Source of the DNA: Pyrus communis
Lineage: Eukaryota; Streptophyta; Magnoliopsida; Rosales; Rosaceae
Direction: 5' to 3'
DNA length: 64,000 nt
NCBI RefSeq assembly: GCF_963583255.1
Contig: NC_084803.1
Location: 7,864,238-7,928,237, forward strand
Both the position numbers and the translations under genes were made by a program. A model generated the notes under the pieces. That model saw nothing but the letters and a program-made list of their open reading frames with translations, did not search any database and had not been told where the DNA came from. This document shows, in pieces, positions 33,488 to 46,792 of the stretch; positions within the stretch are counted from its first letter, which is position 1, and each line of letters begins with the position of its first letter.

Positions 33488-36400
33488 TCACTTCAACAGC
33501 CTCAGATTAAGCCTCCGAATCCACACTGAATGCATCACCATATGCAACATATCAAATGGCTTAGCAGGTCTATTGATCACAAAATGGCGCTGCACTTGCA
33601 TGACCCTCTTTTGCTTTCTCACATATTCATGCTCAGAAACTGATTGCAAAATTTCCTTCAGTTCTGGTATCCTTGCCACCGGAACATGAACCGAAAACTT
33701 AGACCAATCAAGCACATCACTGAACGGCAACGCATAGGAATCAGAAATGATCACTGGGACACAGCCTGCATATATGGCCTCAACCACTCTAGGGCTTGCA
33801 ACTTCATACCCGCTAGGGCACATGCAAAACTTGGTCTGCGCCATTATATGTGTGTAGTTTAAGGTTTTGGGGAGGTAGTCATGGACTTGGATTTCCTTGT
33901 CTTTGTTTTTCCAGTGCTTGAATAGTATCTTTCTTACGTCTCCATGATCACCGCCGGCAAAGAAAGCAAAGATTGAACGGTTCTTAGGGGGATGGGTAAG
34001 GAGGGGAGAGCCTAACTTTCCAAACGGGATTTTGATTTCGGGGAGGGGGACATCTCGGACTGGTTGGAAACCTTCTGAACAATTCGCATTGCAGAGTACT
34101 CTAATTAAGTTCTTCAAAATTTTAGGGTGTCCAGCCGAAATATCAGGTGCCTGAAAATGCAATCGAATTATGAGTATCGTTAACTAATAAAGTCTTCAAA
34201 TTCAAATGTGTTAGTATTCACATTTGAGTGATATTATATTTACCAAATTTACTGATCATTAATCACGGCGATACACGTACAAGAATCATGTGAAACTCAC
34301 GTACATAATTGAGTTTTTCCTTTTGGGTAGATGCAATCATCAGTAAATATGGTGCAAATAGTTTTATTGATTAGGGTTAAGAGATATGAGATGAAATCTG
34401 AATCACAATTAAAGTTTTGGTGGTATCACTATAAAATCAAACTGAAAAGGTGGAAAGAAAGAGTGGCATACCCAATCATGACAAGAGACCAGAAAATGGT
34501 CAGCTCCATTGCTTCTATTCCAGTATGGATATTTCTTCGATATGATTCTGATGTAGTCCTCGACAATGTTCTGGAGCCGGACACGAGAGTAGCTGGTGTA
34601 AGGCCTGTAGACGTATCTCACAATGTTGACAACACTGATGGGTAGAAAAAACGCGATGGCCTCATCAGGGTCTTTCGCCACAAACGGGCTATTCCCACTC
34701 AACTCAACTTCATCCATGAACTGGCCTTCAATGGAGTAAATGTCGTTCATCGGCCCTTGGTGGAAGAGTGGTGGCTCTCCTTCCTTGTACGACCAAATTC
34801 GAAATCTTTTCTCCATCTCTATGTGGCTCCTAAAAGATCATATCATACATACAAAACGATAATGAATCAATTTATAGATATTAATTGATGATATATGCTT
34901 AAGAGTCTAAGTAAATAATAAACAGTACACTATATGTAGCACCTGATATAACTGCAAGAAAAACTATACGCATCAATTCGAAAAAAGCTTCAATATTGCA
35001 CATACAATCCCTACGCTTGTCCATATATATGGTGAATTATATCATTTCTAATCCCATTTAACAAAATTGATTACCTTATGGTGTAAGATCACCATTTGGT
35101 GCTTAGGGTTTTTGGCTACGCCCAAGATCCTAGATTTTAAACTCAAATTCTAAGTGCAAAACCAATGTAGTTAGTTTACTGCTTGAATTTCAATAAACTT
35201 TACAAATGACCAATATTGTTGCCAGTCTGCGAACACCTTGTTCGTAATTGTGAACGTGCACGCATGGATTTGAATCAATTGTAGAAATTTATAATTTCAA
35301 TCATTCTACAGTGCGGTGACTTGAAGTGAACTGCACTTGCAATCAAGTTTATTGGTGACATATCGACAAGTGTTTGGTGTCAAAAATATCAATGACAAGC
35401 CCACCTTTAAAGAAAAATGTGGTTAACCACATTATAGAAAGAAAGAAAAATTATGGTAATTAACATATAAGTTTAAAAAGTGGTTCGATTATTCTTTGGA
35501 ATTTCAGAATGTAATGTCAACTATCCTTGAAGAAGGATCGACCTACTAAGTAAATAACAATTTGAAAACAAGGCAAATTTAGAAAAGCATTTTGCCACTT
35601 TGATGCCCGCCCTAGAATCCATGGAGAGTCTGCAACTGCAAATTATGCATGCTTATGTTTCTGCATGCAATGTCACATGCAGGCATGCATTGCAAAAGAC
35701 TATTCTTAAAGGCCTAGCAGAATGGGGGACCTCTGTAAATCAGAATCCTATACAGTATACAAGTCGATCAGAACTAGACCGAAGAATTTAAGGTTGTGAC
35801 AGATGAAAAATTGCAGCTCGTAAGTCCACATCTAAGTACAACATTTGTAAATCCAAAACATTTATTCCTTATACAAAATAGGGCAAGATTTCAGTCTGTG
35901 AGAAATTGAGCCAGAACTGTGTAAGCACAAAAGAGGCAAAGCTCATTCAGTTAATGCCGATGGTGCACCACTACAACACCCATGCTATGTTTCTGCACAC
36001 CCTAATAATGGCACACCTAGGGAAAACCCGAAAAATGATCAACTCTCATCTTACTTTTTTAGCCTCTTAATTTATAGACAAACTCCAAATTTTACCAAGT
36101 GACCGGTGCATCTGTAATTCATAAGCCCTAACCAGGTCATCATGCGCCAAAAAACAGAATGGGTATTTTCAAATTTTATGAATTAATTGGGAACCAGCTT
36201 AATGTTTCTGAATTTAGAACAGATGGTTAACGGATCAAAGGAACAGCTAATATGTATAAAACCGAGGGCAAGGCTCATGCATTGCAATTTATAGGCTCAA
36301 GTGACTGAGTTAGGCATGTGACCAATCGCTTCAGAGAGAACGGTATTACAAGTTGAACTCACCACATAGCCGTGACATATGGGCATTTTTGGCCAATTGA

Positions 36401-37387
36401 ATTCCTTCGTTTACTATACCTGCCAACATTCAAAGATTCAAGGATACTTTTGGTATTTTGTTATTTCCGAGTTGAGTTAGGTTTCCTAGCAAGTAGAGTT
36501 GTGATACATTATAAAAACATCCTTAACTTCATGGTGCAAGGTTTTTTATTTTATTATCATTCAAACATCAAACTGAGAAATTTTCTCAATTGCTAATGGA
36601 TTTTCAGATTGCTAGTGGATTCTTACTTAGGGGTTTCGTTCAATTTTCCGTAGCTCCTTGGCTAGTGGAACATTTTAGGGGGAAAAAAACAAATGAAGCA
36701 TTTTTATAGCGACTGATTAGGAGGCTATTTGCTCCGGTTTGACTAAGAATCTTGGATGAATTTTACCCAAAGTGGTTAAACCCAAAGACCAATTCTAACA
36801 AAAGAGAAGGAGAAAATCTTAACTGATGAAAGGAATAAGGGTTGATGTAAACCGATCCTCTTGGAACAAAATCCTCGTTTTTGTATGACGTATAGCTTCT
36901 TGATCGAGCAGCTTCTCGTATCGCGGCTCTTGCTCTTTCCATCCCATCTTCTATTTTCTCAAACTGGTTCTTCTTCACTTGCATCTGTATGTATACACAA
37001 AACAAAATTGTAAAACCCACCATTTTTCTTTATTTTTTTCCTTTCATTTTTTGGCCAAGAGACTCAACAAAGACTAGAACCATGTCATATAAACGATATC
37101 ACTGCATTTTCTAAGTGAAAAACAAAATTATCAATGTATATTGATCTTATATACTTTCTGTAGATCTTTTTTTTTGGTTCTCTATGTGATAAGACCAATG
37201 GAGTAGAATCATACATATATATGTTTCAGAAATTCTCTCAATGCATATAAATATCTTGCTGGATAATTGCAGAATGAGCAGAATCACACAGCGATCGACC
37301 TGCTACTTACATATGGGAAGATTTATCCCGCATTAGTGAAAAACCGACAGACACACACACAAGGAATGTGATCACTGGCTAACTTTC

Positions 37388-37429
<42 letters not shown>

Positions 37430-37673
37430 TTGTCCAACTTACAGTAGGCCCATGATCAAGAGCAGTACTATTTCTGCTGGCATTTTGGAGATCGTTGTTG
37501 CAGTACTTGCCGGAGACTCGTTTGTGGTTTGAAACTGTGGAGTTGTGAGGAATTGGGAAATAGTGGAAATGGTGGTTCATGAAAGAGAAGAAAATGATGA
37601 GAAAAAGAGAAGGGTATAGCAAACAAGTGCTGTTGTAACCAGAGCCAGCCATGGCCAAACAATCTGGCCGCAC
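33488..37673 (-). CDS. Exostosin-family glycosyltransferase (GT47), copy B
   Basis: Four exons on the minus strand: 37673-37443, 36984-36824, 34829-34472 and 34150-33488, giving 470 aa (463 aa if the second Met at 37652 is used). A signal anchor ([15 protein letters not shown]) lies near the N terminus, then a stem with [13 protein letters not shown], then the exostosin domain with [28 protein letters not shown] and [20 protein letters not shown]. Exon 3 is 358 nt, the same as in copy A, and the last introns sit at the same codons. The two are therefore paralogues of one ancestral structure. Protein divergence is large, so the duplication is old. The group resembles At3g07620/At5g20260-type enzymes; the substrate is unknown. 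Confidence 0.92.
37391..37427. repeat. (AT)n microsatellite in GT47-B intron 1
   Basis: A perfect AT repeat about 15 bases inside the intron 1 donor on the gene strand. Confidence 0.95.
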
Positions 37674-39298
37674 ACGCTGCCCGCCTTTAAATAATGTTCT
37701 CTTTTGAAAGAAAATGAGAAAAGAGAAGGAAATTTTGAGTTAAGTCATTAGGTTTTGGTAGGATAGCAATGGTGGAATGAGGAGGAGAAGAAAGAAGAAG
37801 TGGAAGTTGAGTGAAAGACTGTGAGTCCTATAGGCAATGACTAAAGTCTTGGTAATTAGTTTGGTTTCACATGTAGGATAATTAATATGATTTTTTCCTC
37901 ATATTTTTTCTCAACTTGGGATTATTATTAATAGAAGAATGATTCCCTTTTTTAATATATGTTTCTGTATACATTATAATATGAGTGGTTGACGGGATTG
38001 ATATGTTTCATTTTAGTATGTGTATTAGAGTTCGAATATCGTAAATAACGAGTTCGATATCAATGTATTTTTCATACTTCATAGTGTCAATATATCATTA
38101 TATAAAAAAACAAATACGCATGTTATGGTTTAGGTGAAAGAATAATATTATGTGACTGGCAAGTGACATTTTACTATAGTGGTGGAAAAGAGTTTAACTC
38201 GTACATGACGATTTTGATTCAATCCATCATTAGCTAATATAACAAAATATATCGTTTGAAAAAAAAAAAAATTTATTTGATTGTGTTCTAAATACATCGA
38301 TTTTTATCTTTATTGAGATTTTGAACAATTATTATCTTTTTTAAAGTAATGTCAAAGAATGGAGTGATGGAAATCCTAGACATGCCCATGCAAACAGCCA
38401 AACCGCGTGGCCATGTCTGCAATGAACTCGACAAGATCAATAGGGATTAGGGACCAAAAGGAAACCTAGTTTGCTGGCCCAAGCCTAAAAATAGAGCCTG
38501 TACTAGAATAATCAAATGGCTGGATTGCTCTGCACACTAGGCATTCATGATGAGAAAACTCATATGCAGTTACAGTACCATGCTATTTCAAGTCAATCAC
38601 GTGTTTATAAAATCATGTAGTGCTATGTAGGAATTGATTTAAAATACCGTCAAGCCAACATGAAATCTCTGGTGCAAAGAAACCAATAAGAGATGAATTG
38701 TGGGAACATTTATGTAAGGAGTAATCAATCTAAGGGCTATACTCTTGACAAGTGTCATAAGATTAGACAAGTAGTTAGTAGTTTGTTAAACAGTTAGCTT
38801 ATAGTGTAAGCAACATTAGTTGTATATATACTATAAGGATGATGTAAACAGTTAATGAAAAAGAATCAAAACAAACAGATTACTTCTTCTCCAAGTATTC
38901 TCTCTCTGTCTCCCCCTCTCTAAGTCTGCTATCTTCTTCTTCTGTACGTGTTCAAGCTTGGTTAACAATTTATTCAAAAGATATGCAGACGTCTACACAC
39001 AAACATTTTAGTAACCAAGAAAATCCAACATCAACATGTTTATACATGCTTAACAAAACCAGATAACAGCACAACTTCCTCTGATGTTGAACAAAACTAG
39101 AAAATTGTATAAGCGGTTCACATTGTAGCAGAGGCGGGTTTGCGCTGAAAACCGGCATCCGAATTGCTAGAGTAAAAATGCCAACGACAATACAAGTAAT
39201 ATCGATAAGAATTTTAGAGGGATGTGTGATTTGCAGTTCAAAAAGGAAAGGTATAGAGGATATGGAATCGAACACAAGAGGGCATGATTCGGGGTTTT
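37674..39298. other. Intergenic region between GT47-B and SPS
   Basis: It contains the GT47-B upstream flank (GA-rich near 37700-37810) and the SPS 3' UTR (just left of 39299). Between about 38690 and 38960 the sequence has an LTR-like look (AT-rich, ending in a CT-rich leader and GGTTAACA), but I could not find matching ends or a target duplication. No gene is supported. Confidence 0.4.
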
Positions 39299-42200
39299 CT
39301 ACCGCTTAAGAACCCCTAGTTTCACCAATGATGCTCTTATGTCATTTTGGGAGCATCCTTCACTTTGAGCCATATTGGGACTGTCGTCTGGAAAGACATG
39401 TTCTAAAGGATAGTTTCTGTTGGCATGAAGCTTACGAGCGCCACTGTTAACCCCCTTCAGTATCACAGTTTTGTGTAGCCCACCAAGCAAGCCTTCATAA
39501 TCCGTGTCACCACTTTCTCCCACGAAGACAACAGCAGTTGACAAGTTCAAGCCCCAGCGGACATACAGGTACCTGGAGACTAAATGTCAGTTATACGAAG
39601 AAGACGAAGACACTATGGATGCTATTTAATCCTTAAAAAGACTTGGCAGTGTACAAAACAAAAGAAAAATAGGATCTCACGGGTTCTTAGGGATGCATTT
39701 ATATACCTGAGAGCTTGTGATCTAGAAGCCAACACAGGGATAACATTTAGCCTGGTGCCATTTTGGGAATATATAACGTGGCAACGGAGAGCCTGAATTC
39801 TCATGAGTCTCCGGAGTTCCGTAACAGGGGGAATCTGTCATGACATAAGCGACGTCAAAAACGCCAAAAATAAAGCAGTTCTTCTGAAGCAGTGACATCC
39901 AAAAGTATTAATGTAGTCATATGCAATTTGCAACACTAAATACCAAAAAAGTATAAAAATGAATCCGTAACAGAGACACACACGAGATATTACCAGTGCT
40001 GGATCTTTCACTTTATACGCATAGCAATGGTTAGTTGACGCTGATACATCTTCTGTAACAGTTTCGCTTCCTTTCTTTTCGTTGAAATTAGCAACCCAAC
40101 GAACCAACGTCTTTCTCAAACCTTCTGCTCCCCAGCGGTATTCAATGTGTGAACGGTAATCTAAGTCCACCACAAAGGGAAGCCCAGAAGGACTATCCTC
40201 AGAACTTGAAGATGGATAGTAGAGCTCAGCACCGCTGTTACAGATAAAAGCATCAAACTGTGAAGGACTCAAACCTCCTGAGACCAAAAGAGTATGTATC
40301 TCAGATATGCCCAATGCTGTTGATAGTATAAATCCGATAGGTCCTGCATCTTTGTTCTTCTCTGCTGCCTCAGTAACCTTCTCAATGATCTCAGTAAACT
40401 CTGAGGTTGTATCACAATCCACAGCAATTACATAAACATACTTCCTTTTCCTGAATGCTGGAAATTTACCAGCCCCAGAACTGTTGTCTGCTTTCTCTGT
40501 GGAACCAGCCTTTTCACAAACACCTTTTGACAATGTCAAAACCGCATTTTGCTCCTTAATCTTCCCTCCAGCAGCACGGTCTTCAGTCTCTAAAGCATTA
40601 TCAAGAGCAGCACTCCCTTCAGTTTTGTCGCCATCCAGTGAGAGTTTCAAGTTCAAAGATATATCTTGTATATCCCTCAAAGAATCACTAGGTGAATCGT
40701 GTTGTGAATTGTCAAAGTCAGCTTCATTTCTTTGCCACTGTGGCTGCCTTGGTTTGCAACTGGTTATGCGAGTTAAGTATGTCTTACAATGCTCTGGCCA
40801 TGAGAAAAGGTGAATGTTTTTCAGTCCATTCTGCCTGCATCTTGCCCAAAGTTGCTTGTCCGAAACAAGCTTCAGAAGGGCATCCGCTATTGACTGCTGA
40901 TCATGGGGGTCAACTAGTAGACCATTGTCAAGAACCTGTCACAATTCAGTTGTCCGAACTCGGTAATTAGTATTGATAAAAGTATCGATAACTTAACTCA
41001 ACACAGCTCCAAAAGCAAAATAGAAAATCTTTCAATGGAATAGGAATGTTTTCCAGGTAGACATACCCGATGAATATCAACAGGACCCCCATTTTGTGTG
41101 GCAACAATAGGTAAGCCGTGAGCTGCTGCCTATTCAACAAAGAATCTTCTGTTGGGTTTTATATAAATTAACATCTGAAATGTATTCCTTTGATAATGTA
41201 GAGACATGTACCTCAATTAAAGTAAGTCCAAATGGCTCAATGAAAGCTGGATTGATGAAAACACCCTGCCAAGAAATCAACAACATCACTGTTAACTGAG
41301 CCATATAACTTTCTTGGTATAACAACTGAATATCATGTAAAATTATTGAAACTGCAAAGTTCTTATCCTGTGACATTTACGCCATACAACAAAAACTCAT
41401 TATAATTTATAAGTTTATAACCAAGATATTCAGTATGCAATGCATTCCCCTCCCTCTGATGCACTCAGTATAATTTATAAGTTTATAACTCAAAGAAGTG
41501 ATCTCTAGAAGCATGCCTAGCCAAATTTAGTACAACTGTAAACCTGACTGTGCATAAACATCCAGAAGCTCAGGGAAAATTATATACCTACAAGCAAACT
41601 GCATGCACCTTTTAGGTGGTTAATCTAGTTGTAATACTGCTAATAAAAGATAAAAGTACCTTTGTCTTTGCTGCCAGACGATAAATGTCAGGAACATCAG
41701 ACTGCTTGTGGTGTTTCGGATATGCCACATGACCGTAAAGATCATATCTGTCAATCAGCTTAAGAATGGAAAGAAGCACAGATGCATTTGTGCTGGACAT
41801 TTCATCAATGTCATCACGGTTTCCCATTATCAATGTCTGTAATGACAGAATGTATAAGTATCTGAATAACACATATATAAAGCACAATTTTTTATTTACA
41901 AAACGTGAACAAAGGAAGCCTCATATACAGATATACTTGCTGTAAGCAGACTTATGAAATAACCGGTAAGAAGGTGCAGTTAAGGAATTTGAACATACAA
42001 GGTTTGCAAGTTCCCTCAGTGGGCGACACTCTCCAAATGCTTTGACTAAGGTCGTAATATTCTTTTTAGGGTCTGCCCTGGCAAGGGCAAGTATCATAGG
42101 CTTCCGTGGATTGGTAAAGAAACGCATGATCTGCCGATACAAAATCATTAGTTTTAACATTATAACCAAATATATACTGCAAGAAAAACAAGTATCTCAA

Positions 42201-44720
42201 TCGATTAATTGTTATGAACAACCATACAGAAAAGGAGCATCATAAATTAAAATCCAAGCAAGGAGGATATGAGAAGAAAGAAAAGTTATAACCTCCGACC
42301 AAATTGGCGGGTCAGGAGAAGTAGAACTATCATCATGTCTTTCCCCTTCACCATCCCCGTCGCCATCATGTGGAATAATATGATGAAACTCCATTCCTGG
42401 AGGTATTACCTAACCAAAACAGGGGGGAACTGATAGTTAGTAAGAATAACATTTCTATCACTTAATATTTGTCCTTTTAGAGAAAAAAGGCCAAAATTTT
42501 GATAAAAATACTATGAAGAGAAAAATATGAGATACTTACAACCATGCGAGGCATAAACCTGCCATGACAGCTTACACCCCTTTTGATTCTTGCTCTTAGT
42601 TTGCGTTCTAGTATTGGATCAAAGCCATCATACAAGCGCCATTGTGAGTCTATCTCCTGTCTAGTGCTTGTGATAACAATCTCAGAGGCATCTAGGGTTA
42701 ACTCCTCTGCTTCTATCCGTCTCATTATTTTGTACGTTGTATTTATTTCTTCTCTTGATTGACGTCCTTGTTTCAAAAGTTGTTCAAGCTTATCTCGTCC
42801 AAGTGAGTGACCAGTAAATACCATTGGGACATTCAAGGCACCAGATAAAAGAGCAGCAGAATCACCTGCATCTGCATAATGTCCATGAATTGCGACGGGC
42901 CAAACTGGTTGCCCACCTCCAATTTGCTCTCCCAGAGCTTTAGACATCTGTAGAATGTGGGTAAGTGCACCATCAACAAACTCAGGTATGTGAGGCCAAA
43001 GGAGTTCTTTTGGAACATATTTATCTCTTGGGCCAAATGGTATCCGGACTATATAAGCTCCACTACTCTCCCCAAGCTCCTCCTTTGAATTCTCAGTGTT
43101 TAATGGATTCAGCATTTCAGTTGGTTCCCCATAACTCCAATCCACATCTGGAGCTGCCACTTGTCTTGTTAGCAAATCAACCCGATAAACTCCAGGCATT
43201 GAACCTAAGGCCCTGGCAAGTTCTACTACGTACTTGACCTGATAATGATGAAAACCTTTATACTCCAAAGCAAGTAATAAGGAAGCTTTTTAATTCCAGT
43301 TTATAAATGATTTCAATAGTCATCGACTGAATCCACGTCAAGATCAATATTGTAAATAACAATTTATATTCCCAAAAGTTACCTGGCCACCAGTATCAGA
43401 ATCACGACCAAGCTCCATGTTCTCGCCACGGATCAGGCCATGAAGGCTGCATGAAGAATTCTTGTTGATGAAATCAACGTTTAAAAGTTTAAATGCATAA
43501 AAAAGTTCTGCTCATGCCTTATTAACACCATGTAGAATTTCTGTTCTTTTTGTTGACTAGTCCAGTTCTCCACTGCATCAGTAGAATTGATTCTTTTCAT
43601 TCTTCCTCCTCTAGTGCTATCACCACCATGAGCTGAAATGTCACCGACCGTGTCTCCCTTCTCTCCCTCAGACAAGTCTTCTGACATATCCTCAGTCGCT
43701 TCTCTCCTGCCTCGTTCCCTTTCAAGACGATGTCTGGCCACACGCTGAGCTTCTTCTCCCTCAATCTGATCAATTACAATTAGCAAAGCAAACACCAACA
43801 TTTTAAAGCCAAAAACTTAAACCACCTCCCTCCTCAAAGTAAATAATAAAATAAATTCACTTCCTGTTAGTAATCACTTATTCTTTTTCACAAACACAAG
43901 TCTTCCCTTCAATAAATGGAACAATAGTTAGCAACAGGAAATGATTTCAACTCCTATTTTCTTTTCTAACATGAATCAAAGGAGGCAAACCGATCGATTG
44001 CCCAAGTGGTTAGGGCCTTCTTCCTCAACCTCTTGTGTCTTGGGTTCAAACCCTCCCCACAATTCGTTCCAATAAGGCAAAATCCTAACTGTGAACAAAA
44101 TTCATTCAATGTAATCAGCAAAATCCGATTTTGTATGATCCGATTTTCGTCCTACTTCTAATATTTTTTACCATTTTTATTTTCATTTGCTCAGTTACGA
44201 ATGAAAAAACAAACAAACAAACAAACAAACACACAATTGAAGCATTTAGCAGCTGAATACAATGAACTCAACAACAGAAAAAGTCAAATTATTTCCAAAG
44301 AAAAAAATAAAATTATTTAAAAGAACCTGCTTCTTTTTGCGAGCCAAATTCCAAATCCGCCAGCACATGTTCTCCAACCTGGTGTTCCTCTCCTCCGGAC
44401 TCCTCGCCGTCGCCGCAGCCTGAAATCAAAACCACCGAATTAGTAAAAATTAATCAATAAAATTACGGAAAATCGAGACTTTCAAAAAAACCGAATCGAA
44501 TCAACAATCGAAACGGCGTTGTGAATAGAAATCATACCCGAACCCAGGAGCGGTGGAGATCGGTCTCATCGTAGCGAGTGATGACCTCTTCGACGAAGTA
44601 ACGAGTCGGACTGAAACGGCCGCGTTCACGGAGGAGCAGCGACGATTTGGCGTCGTCGAGGCCCGGACCGACGTCAAGGATCGCCTCCAAGTAACTGTTC
44701 ACCCAGTCGTTTCCCGCCAT
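39299..44720 (-). CDS. SPSA1: Sucrose-phosphate synthase, A family
   Basis: Thirteen exons on the minus strand: 44720-44538, 44419-44327, 43765-43518, 43446-43383, 43238-42540, 42409-42293, 42130-41999, 41836-41660, 41265-41212, 41129-41067, 40935-39994, 39834-39707 and 39572-39299, giving 1057 aa, the usual SPS length. It makes sucrose 6-phosphate from UDP-glucose and fructose 6-phosphate in the cytosol. Visible marks are the N terminus [18 protein letters not shown], the glycosyltransferase part (about 175-650, with [18 protein letters not shown] and the EX7E motif EPFGLTLIE), and the C-terminal sucrose-phosphatase-like part. RMKRINS places Ser153 at the site equivalent to the regulatory Ser158 of spinach SPS. 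Intron 3 uses a GC donor (AG then GCATGA). Intron 2 holds a SINE-like insert. Confidence 0.97.
43985..44095 (+). mobile_element. tRNA-derived SINE-like fragment in SPS intron 2
   Basis: CCCAAGTGGTTAGGGC resembles the tRNA A box, and GGGTTCAAACCC about 40 bases on matches the B box consensus GGTTCRANNCC. The segment is not a full tRNA cloverleaf. It runs opposite to SPS. Confidence 0.55.
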
Positions 44721-45573
44721 TGCAACGGTCTTGATCGGCTACACAGAGCCTGAAACAGAGTGCTCTGCTCACAGCTTTATATATACAGATATGGAGATTA
44801 TAGAGAGAGAGAGAGAGAGAGCGAGACGGTTATGGTGATTTGCTGACAATGACGGAGCAGAGAGTGATTTAGAGAGAGACCGGAGAATTTTTCCGCGAGT
44901 GTGCGATTTCTCTGGACGGAAAGAGAAAATGCTTTTATTTATAACTTCTTTTTGAAATTTGGTACGTGACTTTCTCAAGCAGGACACTTTAAGAAATTTT
45001 TAAATCTCATAATTAAAAGATATTGCGTTAAAAATATGAAACAACAAAAAATCTATAAAATATCGATTTATGAAAGATCTTTCTTAACATTTCTCTTGAA
45101 AATTTGTAAGTGAATTTACTTATGTGACCTCATCTCGTATTAGAGCTTGCTTGATATACACTCATCACTATACTACAAATTAAACAATCAACTTGTCACA
45201 ACTACATATGTGACACATTCTAATCCGATATGTCCACCAGACTTGAAATTAGTTATAGTTAAACTAAATTGAATTTGTGTGAAGAGGTTAATGTAGAGCT
45301 GTAACACGTGTCCAATTATTATTAATAGAACTTGTAACTTTAATTAGTGAATAAATTAATCGATTGGCGTTTTTTAGGTACTTGTACCTTTAATTAGTTC
45401 ATTTCACACCTTGCTTTGTGCTAAGACAACTTTGTTTGGAAGCGTTTTTTCTAACACAAGAATATAATTTGGTTTGAATTTGTTTTTAATGAGAATTAAA
45501 CATAAGATTTATTATTAAAAAATAAAGATAAAAGTGTAGTACTAATTAATATTTTTTTAAAATATTAAGAGTA
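44721..45573. other. SPS upstream flank
   Basis: CT/GA-rich near the gene, AT-rich further out. No gene is supported. CACGTGTC near 45307 contains a G-box core. Confidence 0.4.
44775..44785 (-). promoter_or_regulatory. Candidate TATA box of SPS
   Basis: On the SPS strand the sequence reads TATATAAAG about 55 bases before the ATG, which would give a short leader. A (GA)n tract at 44803-44820 lies just upstream. This is the best TATA-like site near the start, but initiation is not proven. Confidence 0.35.
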
Positions 45574-45581
45574 TATATAAA

Positions 45582-46324
45582 TAGGGGTGGAAAAAATTCC
45601 CGAAAATCCCAAACCGAACCGAAAAAATCCCGATCCCAAACCAAAAATTTCCCAAACCGAAATTCCCGAAATTTTCGGGATGCTATCCCGAACCAATCCC
45701 AAAATTTTGGTATGGGATTCAGGATTGGCTTCTCGATATTTTGGAAATCCCATACCAAACCGAAAATATATAATATTAATTACTATATATATATATATAT
45801 TTATACATATATATATATATATATTATTCTTTTATAATTGATGCTAGTAGTTTCTAATTCATGCTCAGCAACCTAGAATGCCCTACACCTTGCATATTTT
45901 TCATGTTCTGTTTGATATTCATGTGGATTTTATTATTGCTGCTGTCATGGCTGATGATTTCAGAAGGCTTGATTCTTTTGTCTCTCAACAGATTGCAAAA
46001 AAAGTTTAATTAATTTGAATTTTGACTATGATAAAAAGAGTCAAGCATGCCAGTGTTCAATTAAATGGTAGTGTGAATGAAATGAAATTCCTAGTTCATG
46101 AATGTGTTCTTGAATTATATATTTGAAGAACAATTCATAATTTCATATTTCAATTTGGGATTCCCGATTTGTCTTAAAATCCCGAAAATATTTCGGGATT
46201 CCCGAAATTTGGGATTCCCGAAAATTTGGTTTGGGATTGGTCTTCAAATTCCCGTCCCGAAAAAATTCGGTTTGAAATTCGGGATACTAGTTTCGGTATG
46301 GTATCCCATACCGAACCACCCCAA
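45582..46324. mobile_element. Non-autonomous hAT-like element
   Basis: Ends TAGGGGTGG and CCACCCCAA form short inverted repeats. TATATAAA flanks both sides (45574-45581 and 46325-46332), the eight-base duplication of hAT elements. Both ends carry many copies of the motif TTCCCGAAA or its complement in subterminal arrays, typical of hAT transposase-binding regions. No transposase frame is present. Confidence 0.78.
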
Positions 46325-46594
46325 TATATAAATATGTAAACAAGAAAACAGGAATAAATTCTATGACTAAATTAAGATCCGTCACAAGATGGTCAGGAAG
46401 ATTCGATACGAGTTCCTTAGAAAAAGAAAAAGAAAAAAGTAGGGTGCTGCCTGTTGTGTAACGTATGTGCATGCATGCATGTTACGCCAAGTGTCCCGAT
46501 TAATATTACACGATTAGGACGAATAACAAAAAGGAGATTGACGTTCCAAAAGTTTCAACAAAAGATTATTCGTCCGTGGCCGGTAGCCTGTGCT

Positions 46595-46792
46595 GGATTT
46601 GGATCCTCTCTGAGCCAATGGGAAGGATCCTCATGACCAATTATTGTAGATCGTTGAATTTTTATTCAACGGTTACAATCATTATAACTTTAAAGGGACC
46701 CATCTATTTGTAACCGTTTGATAAAAATCCAATGATCCACGATGATTGGTCATAAGGATCCTCTCTATTAGCTCAGGAGAGGATCCAAATCC
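46595..46792. mobile_element. Mutator-like MITE, 198 bp
   Basis: Ends GGATTTGGATCCTCTC and GAGAGGATCCAAATCC are exact inverted repeats. GCCTGTGCT is duplicated on both sides (46586-46594 and 46793-46801), a nine-base duplication as in Mutator-like elements. A second inverted pair around ATGACCAAT lies internally. Confidence 0.85.

Noticed and set aside
38690..38962. Copia-type solo LTR
   Set aside because: The look is right, but no matching TG...CA ends with a target duplication could be found.
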